NCBI RefSeq assembly: GCF_044068625.1
Contig: NZ_JBIPKH010000001.1
Coordinates: 248,001-312,000, forward strand
Direction of reading: 5' to 3'
Length of the DNA: 64,000 nt
Source of the DNA: Desulfurivibrio sp044068625
Lineage (GTDB): Bacteria; Desulfobacterota; Desulfobulbia; Desulfobulbales; Desulfurivibrionaceae
Part shown: in pieces, positions 7,483 to 15,190 of the stretch
Layout of the letters: every line of letters starts with the position of its first letter
How positions within the stretch are numbered: the stretch's first letter is position 1
Made by a program: the position numbers and the translations under genes
The notes under the pieces: generated by a model
Told to the model about the DNA's origin: nothing
Database searches by the model: none
What the model saw: the letters and a program-made list of their open reading frames with translations, nothing else

Positions 7483-9669
7483 CTAACCCGAATTGTCTGA
7501 GTCACTGGAACCCTTGCCCTTCAGGCCGGGGATCGGCAGGCAGGTGAACAGGTAGGGAATCCAACGGAAAAACAGGTCGAAGAGGGCGACAATAATCATC
7601 ATCAAAATCATGGCGCACAGGGTGACGATCGGGATCGACAACGAACAGATCATCCCGAAACCGCCCCCGCCGCGGTCCTTGCAGGGGCCGCTCTTGCCGG
7701 GGTTGGGCAGGCTTTTATGGAACGGCCAGGGCAGCACCGACAGCACCAGATCGGCCAGGGTCATCTTGCGAATCCGCTTGACCTGGCCGCAGAGCATATC
7801 CGAGAGCACGAACCCGGTGTTTTTCTGGAACTTACGCAAGCCCGCCGGCGAAATATCCAGCGGCATCGGAATCCGTACCGGCCGGGCCGGGGCGTCGGGA
7901 TCGAAAAAGGGCGCCATCTGGAAAGGCCGGCTGGGGGCGCTGACCAGGGGCGGGAACAGGGGGCCACAGGCGGGCCGCTGGTAGACGCAGCGGATCACAA
8001 ACCAGGCCTGACGCTGATCGCCGGCCGGCACGGTGTCCAGCAGCTGCTCGGGATCCGCCGCCGGCAGCAGCCGTTCCACCAGTTCGGCCAGCACCTCCAC
8101 CGCCGCCAACTGCCGCTCCAGCCCACTGAGGCCGGTCAGCCGGTCGGCTGGCACCGCCGGCACCGGCGCCGCCAGCTCGGGGTCGGCCAGGGGAAAGAGG
8201 AAATCCGGCCAGTCGGGATCCAGCGGCAGCAGATTGTCCTCCTCCTCGTCGTCATAGCGGGTGAAGGTGGTTTCCACCCGCTCCAGACCCGACTCGGCCG
8301 CCAGGGCCGCCACCAAGGCCGCGGCCAAGTTCCATACCAGATGGCGGCTGCCGTAGCGGGTATCCTTGCCCAGGCGGCGGGTCCCGCCCGGCAACCCGCC
8401 ACTCGCCGGCCGGAAGGGAAAACCGAAGGGAACCGTCACCACCGCCGTTGCCAGTGGCCGGGGCAGCGTGGTGTGCCGCAGAATGTTAACCAGCAGGGCC
8501 TCGCCGTCATCAAGCTCGGCGATATCGGCCGCCCCGGTGAGCACCCGCCAGACCGCGGGCAACTGGTCCCGCAGCAGCCGGGCGAAATCCAGCAGCAGAT
8601 ACCAGGAGGTGGTCTGGATCTCATCGCGGGCGGTGCGCAGCAGCCGCAGGTGGTCCTTGTCCTGGGCGTCGCGGTTGGAAGCAAAGTTGTTAAATTTCCG
8701 CTCGGCGGCCTCCTTTTTAAAGGCGGCCTGCTCCAGCAGGATCTGCCAGGGGGCCACCACCTCGGCCTGGAGCAGCAGGGCCGCCAGACCGGGCCCCCCA
8801 CTGCCCTCCGGGGCCGGATCGGCCTCAATATCGCCCCCCACCTCGGCTCCAACCCACTGCTCCCGCCGGCTGACCGGGATGACGCCACTGAACAGCCGCC
8901 GGCGCTGCTGGCAACTGCCGCGAAAGCTGACCGGAAAAAGGGGCAACTGCTCCTCGCCGACCGCCAGGGTATCCACGGCGGCGGATTGATGGGGGCCAAG
9001 CCGCCGCCAGCTGTTGCCCTTGGGACCGGCGAAAAAGGCATACTCGTCCCAGTGCTCCAACGGCACCGCCTCACCAGCGGCCGGGGGCAGCAACCGGCGG
9101 AGCAGGAAACCGGCCTTCTCCGGCCGCCCCGGTTCGGCCACACAGTCGGGCAGACCCGGCTCCTCGCTGACCAGGGAGGCACTGACCAGATAATGGCGCT
9201 TGTGGGTGGCCTGATAGAGTTTCAACGGCGATGGCGGCTCGGCAGCGGCGGCGGCGGAAGCCGTACCGGCGGCCGACTTACCCGGGCAGCACGGTTTCAG
9301 GTTCAGGGTGGCGGCGGCGGTCGGCTTACGGGCGGCGGTGGCCTGGCGGGTCTTCTCAAAGAGGAAATCGACCCGGGAGGCAGGCCCGGCCGGGGCCGGC
9401 GTCGGTTTGGGGGTGGCCATCGGCCGGCGCCAGGTCTCAGGTCGGGCCAGCCACTCCCCCAACCGCTGCGGTTCACCGTGCAACACCGCCAGGTACTCCG
9501 GCATGAACTCGTCATGATCGAAGCGAAGGATGGCCGGCTGCCCGGCCCCGGCCGCTTCACTCAGCCGCAACCCGGCCGGCCCGGGCCGACTCCAGATCGG
9601 CAGCGGCCCCAGCCAGCGGCTCCTGGATCGCATCCCCCGACCGGGGGTATGGGTTGGCTGCGCTACCAT
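7483..9669 (-). CDS. Conserved eCIS protein of unknown function with C-terminal hydrophobic segment
   Basis: The 728-aa product has a Pro/Ala-rich region (about residues 85-150) and then a segment LKLYQATHKRHYLVSASLVS with GLPDCVAEPGRPEKAGFLLRR that I recognise as recurring in proteins of non-Enterobacterial injection clusters. Near the C-terminus (about 676-712) a strongly hydrophobic stretch (IPIVTLCAMILMMIIVALF, then FRWIPYLFTCLPIPG) predicts one or two membrane helices, followed by a short polar tail. Its start overlaps the spike stop by 7 nt. It occupies the place where a PAAR tip gene is often found, but no PAAR motif was seen. Membrane anchoring of the baseplate is a reasonable inference, not shown. 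Confidence 0.7.
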   Translation of the reverse strand: MVAQPTHTPGRGMRSRSRWLGPLPIWSRPGPAGLRLSEAAGAGQPAILRFDHDEFMPEYLAVLHGEPQRLGEWLARPETWRRPMATPKPTPAPAGPASRVDFLFEKTRQATAARKPTAAATLNLKPCCPGKSAAGTASAAAAAEPPSPLKLYQATHKRHYLVSASLVSEEPGLPDCVAEPGRPEKAGFLLRRLLPPAAGEAVPLEHWDEYAFFAGPKGNSWRRLGPHQSAAVDTLAVGEEQLPLFPVSFRGSCQQRRRLFSGVIPVSRREQWVGAEVGGDIEADPAPEGSGGPGLAALLLQAEVVAPWQILLEQAAFKKEAAERKFNNFASNRDAQDKDHLRLLRTARDEIQTTSWYLLLDFARLLRDQLPAVWRVLTGAADIAELDDGEALLVNILRHTTLPRPLATAVVTVPFGFPFRPASGGLPGGTRRLGKDTRYGSRHLVWNLAAALVAALAAESGLERVETTFTRYDDEEEDNLLPLDPDWPDFLFPLADPELAAPVPAVPADRLTGLSGLERQLAAVEVLAELVERLLPAADPEQLLDTVPAGDQRQAWFVIRCVYQRPACGPLFPPLVSAPSRPFQMAPFFDPDAPARPVRIPMPLDISPAGLRKFQKNTGFVLSDMLCGQVKRIRKMTLADLVLSVLPWPFHKSLPNPGKSGPCKDRGGGGFGMICSLSIPIVTLCAMILMMIIVALFDLFFRWIPYLFTCLPIPGLKGKGSSDSDNSG

Positions 9670-10361
9670 ATGTTACCGGCCCCCGGAGTGTAAGATGCGC
9701 TGATCACGCTGTTGGTGATCACCGTGTCAGCCTGCACCACCCCGTTGAAACGGCTCATGCCGGCATTGACCGTCACCATGGCGGCGCTGATCTCCACCTG
9801 GGTGGCCTGCACCGTGACATTCAGGGCGGTATTGACCGTCACCCCCTGCTGATCGTAGGTGACGGTGGTGCCGCCGATGCGAAACTCGATTTTACCGCCG
9901 CCGCTGTCGGTCAGCTCGCCGCTGACTCCACCCGGGGTGGTGAAACGGATGGTGGCGTCGGCCGGCTGCTCCTCGACGATGGCGATCCGGGTGCCGGCCT
10001 TGCCGGTGATGGTCCAGCGATCGACCCGTTGGCCGCTGCCGCCCAGTTGCTCCGGCACCGCGTCCCGGCCGTTCCAGAGAGAGCCAATGACAATGGGCTG
10101 GCGGGGATCACCGTTGACGAAACTGACCAGCACCTCATCCCCCACCTCGGGGATCATAAAAGCTCCCCGGGCGTTGCCGGCAAAGGGCACCGCCACCCGG
10201 GCCCAGAGGGGCGCCTCCTGGTCGTCAACCCCGTCAAAGGCCAGCAGCCGGAGCTGAACCCGGCCGATCCCCTCCGGGTCGTTGACCGCCACCACCCGGG
10301 CCAGATAGCTGCCGCCATGGAGCAGGGGCACCAGTTTTTCCAGCAGGGCGCGATCGCTCAT
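9663..10361 (-). CDS. gpV/gp5-like spike protein (C-terminal part of a VgrG/Afp8-type spike)
   Basis: The 232-aa product has an OB-fold typical of phage spike bases: ARVVAVNDPEGIGRVQLRL, LWARVAVPFAGN, GAFMIPEVGDEVLVSFVNGDPRQPIVIGSLWNG. Then comes a repetitive short-strand beta-helix region (IRFTTPGG, KIEFRIGGTTVTYDQQGVTV) characteristic of a trimeric needle. It lacks the gp27-like domain, which is encoded by the upstream gene. The spike is therefore split into two polypeptides, unlike single-chain Afp8/VgrG. The 4-nt overlap with the upstream gene fits coordinated assembly. Confidence 0.9.
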   Translation of the reverse strand: MSDRALLEKLVPLLHGGSYLARVVAVNDPEGIGRVQLRLLAFDGVDDQEAPLWARVAVPFAGNARGAFMIPEVGDEVLVSFVNGDPRQPIVIGSLWNGRDAVPEQLGGSGQRVDRWTITGKAGTRIAIVEEQPADATIRFTTPGGVSGELTDSGGGKIEFRIGGTTVTYDQQGVTVNTALNVTVQATQVEISAAMVTVNAGMSRFNGVVQADTVITNSVISASYTPGAGNIW

Positions 10362-11440
10362 ACCGCCTCCCCCAGGGTCGCCGATTCCGCCTTGAAATCG
10401 GTGAAATAGCCCTCCCGCAGGTCGAAGCGATGCAGGGTTCTGACCACCTGGTAGGTGTTCTGGAAACGGCGGCTCACCCCGGTCAACCGCAGATGACTGC
10501 CCACCCGCAGGCCGGGATGACCTTCGGCGGTGCCCTCGGCGCAGACGAAGCGGCGGGCCCGGCGGTCAAAAACGGTATCGGCCAGGGCCTGGGCCTCCTG
10601 GTCGGTGAGTACCGCGACCTGGCCCACATGCTCCCGCCGCCGGCCCAGGGTTTGCGCCAGCAGGTCGCCGCCCCGCCGGCCCCGGCCGGGACCAAAGTTG
10701 AGCCCCCGGCTGCTGCCGCTCACCGACCGGCCCCGCAACGGATCCCAACCGCTGCTGGTCACCTCGGTCACCTGGTGGGCCAAGTCGGCGATGAAACGGA
10801 CCCGGCGCAACTCGTGAAACAACGCCAATTCGATTACCTCCCGTTGTATTTCGCTCACCGGCGCCACCTCCAGCCGCTCCTCCACCACCTGGAGGTCGGC
10901 GTCGAAGCGGCGCAGCAGCCGGCGCAAAAAGGCCAGGTCGCTCTCATTGAACTGGACCCAGCTTTCCCGGTGCTCCGTAAGGCCACTGACCCGGGGCTGA
11001 AGATTGCACCGCCCGGCAATTTGGCCCACCAGGTCGACCAGCGACATCTCCCGGTAGATCGCGGTTCGGCGGCTCATCCGGGCCAACTGCAGCCGGTCCT
11101 CGGCCAGCACCACCAGCTCCGGCGGCCCATCGCCGGGAAAATCGGCCTCAAGCGCGGTGATCAGGCCGCGAAAGATCTCCCGGGGCGCGGCGGCATCGCC
11201 GGCGGCCACGCTGATCGCCGCCCCCAGGCTGATCTCCGCCTCATCCTCGAAGGCGTAGTCGGCCCCCCCATCGGGATCGCTGGCGATGTTGCTGAAGCGC
11301 AGCTCCAAAGAGGTCAGCCCCCCCTCCTCCTCCCGCATCTCCATGGCCTGGAGCAGTTCGCCAAGCCGCTCGGAAGAGCGGCCATCAATCCGCACCACCG
11401 GCCGAGGATTGTAGACCGCCGGCGCGGCTGGACCACTCAT
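10358..11440 (-). CDS. gpD/gp27-like baseplate hub protein
   Basis: The 360-aa protein resembles phage late-control gpD and the N-terminal part of VgrG. It has an early RPVVRIDGR strand, then EIFRGLITALEADF, LVVLAEDRLQLARMSR, SLVDLVGQIAGRCNLQPRV and ESDLAFLRRLLRRFDADLQV, then a final region of beta strands (HLRLTGVSRRFQNTYQV). It forms the hub ring joining tube to spike. The ATG at 11440 overlaps (ATGA) the stop of a 12-codon reading frame that bridges it to the 56-aa gene. The spike base follows with a 4-nt overlap. Confidence 0.88.
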   Translation of the reverse strand: MSGPAAPAVYNPRPVVRIDGRSSERLGELLQAMEMREEEGGLTSLELRFSNIASDPDGGADYAFEDEAEISLGAAISVAAGDAAAPREIFRGLITALEADFPGDGPPELVVLAEDRLQLARMSRRTAIYREMSLVDLVGQIAGRCNLQPRVSGLTEHRESWVQFNESDLAFLRRLLRRFDADLQVVEERLEVAPVSEIQREVIELALFHELRRVRFIADLAHQVTEVTSSGWDPLRGRSVSGSSRGLNFGPGRGRRGGDLLAQTLGRRREHVGQVAVLTDQEAQALADTVFDRRARRFVCAEGTAEGHPGLRVGSHLRLTGVSRRFQNTYQVVRTLHRFDLREGYFTDFKAESATLGEAV

Positions 11441-11475
11441 GGCGACCGCCTCGGTTTACCGAATAAAAACAACAT
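11437..11475 (-). other. 12-codon bridging reading frame between the 56-aa gene and the hub gene
   Basis: The frame MLFLFGKPRRSP begins with an ATG sharing its A with the TGA of the 56-aa gene (TGATG) and ends with a TGA embedded in the ATG of the hub gene (ATGA). Continuous stop-start overlaps on both sides could carry ribosomes across the gap, or the arrangement may be chance. Whether the peptide itself is made or functional cannot be told from sequence. Confidence 0.3.
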
Positions 11476-11645
11476 CAGTCCGCCTCCAACCGCTGCCGCC
11501 GCTGTTGCCAGGCCAACCAATGTTGCCGCCATTGCCGGGCGGCGGCAGTGGCCGAAGGCTCCTCCGTTGCCGCCGCGTCCCGCTCCTCCACCGGCGCCAA
11601 GGGCTCTTCCACCCGACCCTCTACTTCGTCAAAGACCACGCCCAT
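11475..11645 (-). CDS. Small eCIS protein (56 aa)
   Basis: A 56-codon frame runs from the ATG at 11645, overlapping the stop of the LysM-like gene (TAATG), to the TGA at 11475-11477. The product is acidic in its first half (FDEVEGRVEEPLAPVEE) and rich in Arg, Gln and Trp in its second (RQWRQHWLAWQQRRQRLEAD). Many eCIS clusters encode a tiny protein of about this size near the hub genes, so it is probably the positional counterpart, but sequence similarity to a named family was not established. It fills a gap that would otherwise be unexplained in a tightly packed operon. Confidence 0.65.
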   Translation of the reverse strand: MGVVFDEVEGRVEEPLAPVEERDAAATEEPSATAAARQWRQHWLAWQQRRQRLEAD

Positions 11646-12586
11646 TACTGCTCTCCATCAAATTCGAGGCGGGCTTTGAGCGCTCCCGCCCGCCCCACCT
11701 CGGCCTTGAAACTGGCCGACCCCTGCAACCGGGCCTGCCCCCCCAAGGCAAAAACCGCCGGACTTTCGGTTCCCAAAGAGGCGGTACCCGTAGGTCGCAT
11801 AAAATGATCCAGGCTGATTGCACCACCACCTCCAGCAGACGGCGTCCGCAGGCCGGCAAAAACATCGGATGGATCACGACTAGCGGCCAACATTGAAGGG
11901 GCGAAGTCCGGAGGTTGGTCTGCATCCAGTTCCAACAACACTGGGCCGGGAAAGCGCAGGTTATCGATACCGTTTTGAGCCGCAATTTCTCGGGCAGCGG
12001 CCGGGTTGCCTGCAACGGAGGCGATATCATCGACACCGCGGGGGGAATCTTCGTCGATCTGCACCTGGATACTGTCCCTCAAACTGCCAGACAACGAGCC
12101 GCCAATGCCCCTCGCCCGTCCTTTAGTGGAACCACCTTCGAACACTTTGTCCTGGCTGGCCATGGTCAGATTGACCGCCGCCCGCAGCGGCACCCCGTTG
12201 GATGAGAAAAAATCCAGGGTCTCCTTGTAGCTCTCCACCATGCCGCCGAAGGTGTAGAGGCCCCAGGAGAAATCCACCACCGGGGGAGTCTTTTTGCTGC
12301 GATCGGAACCGGTGGCCCGGGGCTCCATCAACTTGGCCACCTTGACCGTGTGGAGACGCACATCCTCGCCGGTATCGGTGGTGTCGAAGATCAGATCCAT
12401 GGTCAATTTGCCGGTGCTGTCGCTGACATACTGTTTGCGGGAGTTGCCGGAACCGGTGTTCCTGAGATTATTGGTGATGGTGTACTGCAACGACTGGGGG
12501 TTGAAATGAACCATGAACTTCTCGCCGCCGTCGCGCCGTTTAAAGCTGGCCTTGACCAGGGTGTCGATATTGGGGCTAACGGACAT
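11645..12586 (-). CDS. Afp7-like hub protein with degenerate LysM motif
   Basis: The 313-aa product starts with the CIS hub signature: SFKRRDGGEKFMVHFNPQSLQY, a Thr/Asp-rich LTMDLIFDTTDTGEDVR, and PPVVDFSWGLYTFGGMVESY. A LysM-like stretch (RGVDDIASVAGNPAAAREIA, then NGIDNLRFPG) follows at about 185-222. A roughly 90-aa low-complexity C-terminal tail is rich in Gly and Ser. In injection systems this LysM protein connects the inner tube initiator to the spike hub. The ATG at 12586 has TAGGAG upstream. It directly follows the second tube gene, as expected for the Afp5-Afp7 order. Confidence 0.85.
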   Translation of the reverse strand: MSVSPNIDTLVKASFKRRDGGEKFMVHFNPQSLQYTITNNLRNTGSGNSRKQYVSDSTGKLTMDLIFDTTDTGEDVRLHTVKVAKLMEPRATGSDRSKKTPPVVDFSWGLYTFGGMVESYKETLDFFSSNGVPLRAAVNLTMASQDKVFEGGSTKGRARGIGGSLSGSLRDSIQVQIDEDSPRGVDDIASVAGNPAAAREIAAQNGIDNLRFPGPVLLELDADQPPDFAPSMLAASRDPSDVFAGLRTPSAGGGGAISLDHFMRPTGTASLGTESPAVFALGGQARLQGSASFKAEVGRAGALKARLEFDGEQ

Positions 12587-12595
12587 TGCGGGCTC

Positions 12596-13093
12596 CTATA
12601 GCTGTTCAACCGCCGCGGGCGCACGGCTCAGTCCTTCATGGACCAGATGCAGCTCCTCGATCACCACCTCATTGTTGCTGGCATTGAGATCGGGTGCCTT
12701 GAACTTGACCGGAATCGCCTTGAGCAGGGTCCAGGAAAAGACCCCGGCCCCACCCTGATCAAAGAGGGTGATGGTGACATTGAGCCGCTGGGCGTAAGCC
12801 CCCTCTCCCCCCACCAGACTGAACCACTGCCAAAGATCGGCATTGCTGGTCAGGCCCCGCTTGAGGATCACGGTGCCGAAACTGATGGTCCCCATCCGTT
12901 GAGCCGCCCCCCAGTTGCGGCCACCCTCGCGGATGGTTTTGGGCTCCATGGTTACCTCCAGGCCGCTGCATTCGGAAAAGGCCCCCCTGCAAAGCACCAC
13001 AGCGCCGCCGCCGGTCTCATCGGTCAGCATCGGATCATTGAACTCCACCTTGAAACGGAAGCCGGGTAAGGGATACTCGAAATGCTGGCTCAT
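12596..13093 (-). CDS. Second inner-tube protein (Afp5-like tube initiator)
   Basis: The 165-aa protein is of the T4 gp19/phage tail tube family: PGFRFKVEFNDP, ECSGLEVTMEPKTIREGG, ISFGTVILKRGLTSNADLWQ, then LNVTITLFDQ, FSWTLLKAIPVKFKAPDLNA and VVIEELHLVHEGL. It is longer than the main tube protein at 14710-15171 and lies next to the LysM-like hub gene. This suggests it is the specialised ring that starts tube growth on the baseplate. Its ATG overlaps the second sheath stop by 4 nt. Confidence 0.88.
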   Translation of the reverse strand: MSQHFEYPLPGFRFKVEFNDPMLTDETGGGAVVLCRGAFSECSGLEVTMEPKTIREGGRNWGAAQRMGTISFGTVILKRGLTSNADLWQWFSLVGGEGAYAQRLNVTITLFDQGGAGVFSWTLLKAIPVKFKAPDLNASNNEVVIEELHLVHEGLSRAPAAVEQL

Positions 13094-14694
13094 GCCGCCT
13101 CCACGCCCAGACTGGAGAGCGAAATCCGCCCTCCATCACCCATGGCCAGTTGAATACGCATGGTTTCAATGGCCGCCACCGGCCGGATGGTCACCTGGGC
13201 CACCACCCGACCGCTATCGATATCCTGCTGACTCATGGTGGAGCGATCGCAACGGACCAGAAAGGCTTCCCGGTCTCCCCCCCCGGCGGCCAAGGCCCCG
13301 GCATCCTGCATGGCGCGCAGCACATCGGAGAGCCGACTGCCGACCTGCCGCCAAAGATGTTCACCGGAGGAATCAAACACATACTCCTCCCCGACGGCCC
13401 TGGCAGCCCGCATCACCAGCCCAATGGTCCGGTTGATGGCGGCCTGGCGGTAAGTCGGCTCATTGCTGGTGGTGACATCGGAGAGCAGCCGCAACCCCTC
13501 CGGCGTGGGGCCAAACAGCGAGACCCGATCGTTCAGGGCGGCCTGGGGCGAAGCGCGCCACGGAGCCTGGGGGTTGAGCCCATGGAGCTGGGCCTGGTCC
13601 AGCCGGGGAAAAACCCCCACCAGCTCCTGGAGAGGGAGCGGAATGGCACTGCGAAAGGTGCCCCTGGTCAGGGCGTTGCGGGCCAACAACCCGGCCAGCA
13701 CCCCCTCCGGCGGCTCCAGCGCCGCCGGCAGATCACCGGCATAGGCGGTTTTAAGCCAAGGGTAACCCAACTGGAGAAAGGCGCTGGCGATGCTGCAAGC
13801 CTCCCGGGCCAACTCGTCAAGCCCTTCGGCCCCGGCGGGGCAATCCCCCGCCGCCAGGGCCCCGCTCAGCCAGCCCTGCCGATGCAGGAAAGGCAGCAAC
13901 CCGACGGCGGCCGCACTTTCCCGGTGCGGGACCGGCAGGGCCGCCAGCAGTTGCATCTCCCGGCGATGGTCGGCAAGCCAGCGGGTCGCCCGATGGACCA
14001 CCGCCCGCCAGCGGTGATAATCCTGATCGTCGCAGACCGGCAACGGCAGACGCATCACCCGCCGCTCCCGGGCCGGCAAGGGCCCCGGCTCGGAGCAATT
14101 GGTAAATTCCGGCAAAGGGGGGGGCAACTCCGACGGCGGCGGATTTTCCTCCCTTAGGGAGCAAGCCAGTTCGGCCAAGTCGGGCAGGATGACAAAACTG
14201 ACCCCCGGCAACCCGAAAAGATGGTGCAGGCCGTACCAGCTGCCCCGTTGCCCCGCCTGCCCCATTGCCAAGGGCACCAGCTGGCGGAGGGCGGCATCCC
14301 GCTCAGGCCGGGAGGCCCCGTAGGCCAAGGGTTCGCCGCAACTCACCACATAGCACTTGCGGCCCCCCTGGGCAAAAAATGAGCGCACCGCCGCCCCCAG
14401 GTAGGTGGCTCCCAAAGTGGCCTCATCATAGGGCCGCTGATCCCAGGCGAACAACTGGTCAAAGCGCTCCCAACTGGCCACCGGCACCGGCACCTGATAG
14501 AGCGACGGCGCTCCCCCCCGGGCCCCGGCCGCGGTGGCGGTGGGCCACCAGCCTTCCTGCTGCAGCCATTGGCGGAGATCAGCCGGCGGCTCAGCGTCGC
14601 GCACCTTGACCAGCCCGATGAAACAGGCCAGGTCGGCACGGTTGGCCGCCGCCGGGGCCGAGGAGGTCAGAACTTCAAAGCGCAGGCCTTTCAT
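13090..14694 (-). CDS. Second tail-sheath protein (divergent)
   Basis: The 534-aa product starts at the ATG at 14694; an adjacent in-frame TTG is less likely. Its C-terminus matches the sheath family strongly: INRTIGLVMRAARAVGEEYV, LWRQVGSRLSDVLRAMQDAG, REAFLVRCDRSTMSQQDIDS, QVTIRPVAAIETMRIQL. The N-terminal two thirds are divergent and lack the APGVY start of the main sheath. Two sheath paralogues per system are common in eCIS. This one probably forms baseplate-proximal or specialised rings. Confidence 0.88.
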   Translation of the reverse strand: MKGLRFEVLTSSAPAAANRADLACFIGLVKVRDAEPPADLRQWLQQEGWWPTATAAGARGGAPSLYQVPVPVASWERFDQLFAWDQRPYDEATLGATYLGAAVRSFFAQGGRKCYVVSCGEPLAYGASRPERDAALRQLVPLAMGQAGQRGSWYGLHHLFGLPGVSFVILPDLAELACSLREENPPPSELPPPLPEFTNCSEPGPLPARERRVMRLPLPVCDDQDYHRWRAVVHRATRWLADHRREMQLLAALPVPHRESAAAVGLLPFLHRQGWLSGALAAGDCPAGAEGLDELAREACSIASAFLQLGYPWLKTAYAGDLPAALEPPEGVLAGLLARNALTRGTFRSAIPLPLQELVGVFPRLDQAQLHGLNPQAPWRASPQAALNDRVSLFGPTPEGLRLLSDVTTSNEPTYRQAAINRTIGLVMRAARAVGEEYVFDSSGEHLWRQVGSRLSDVLRAMQDAGALAAGGGDREAFLVRCDRSTMSQQDIDSGRVVAQVTIRPVAAIETMRIQLAMGDGGRISLSSLGVEAA

Positions 14695-14709
14695 CAATCA
14701 GCCCCGGAA

Positions 14710-15171
14710 TCAAGCCGCCTCAAAGGCCAGCCCTTCCGCCGACAGCACCAGTTCCTCCATCGCCACGTCACCGCCGCCTTTGGCGGCCAGGGTCGGACCG
14801 GTGTACTTCATCGGCACCACGTTGCGCAGGGTCCAGGACTCCACATCCTCACCCGCCTCATCGCGCAGGGTAATCACCACGCTACGCTGGGCCGCCGGGC
14901 CATCGGTCTGGGTCGCCTTGATCCAATCCCAAAGGTCCTGGGAGTTGACAATACCGCGCTTAAGGGTGACGTCGGAGACCTTGTGGATTCCGGCCACCTT
15001 GCGGACATGGTTCTCCTTGTCGTTGCCGTTGCGATACTCGGCCATGGTGATCTCGATCCCGAGACCGCTGACGTCGGAAAAGCCGCCCAGTGGACTTTCC
15101 GGGCCGTGGGGACCGTTGCTGATGTTGACAATAAAATTGAAGGCTCCGTAGGGGGTTATCCGTTCAGCCAT
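14710..15171 (-). CDS. Main inner-tube protein (Afp1-like)
   Basis: The 153-aa tube protein of the T4 gp19 family reads AERITPYGAFNFIVNI, GGFSDVSGLGIEITMAEYRN, KVSDVTLKRGIVNSQDLWDW, RSVVITLRDEAGEDVESWTL, VVPMKYTGPTL and AMEELVLSAEGL. It polymerises into the hexameric inner tube that is pushed through the target membrane. It sits immediately after the main sheath gene and has an AAAAGGAG ribosome binding site, consistent with high expression. Confidence 0.95.
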   Translation of the reverse strand: MAERITPYGAFNFIVNISNGPHGPESPLGGFSDVSGLGIEITMAEYRNGNDKENHVRKVAGIHKVSDVTLKRGIVNSQDLWDWIKATQTDGPAAQRSVVITLRDEAGEDVESWTLRNVVPMKYTGPTLAAKGGGDVAMEELVLSAEGLAFEAA

Positions 15172-15190
15172 GGCAATATTCTCCTTTTAA

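Noticed and set aside
7717..9693. Plus-strand ORF of 658 codons opposite the 728-aa eCIS gene
   Set aside because: Same shadow effect; the minus-strand gene has coupled starts and stops with neighbours and recognisable conserved segments.
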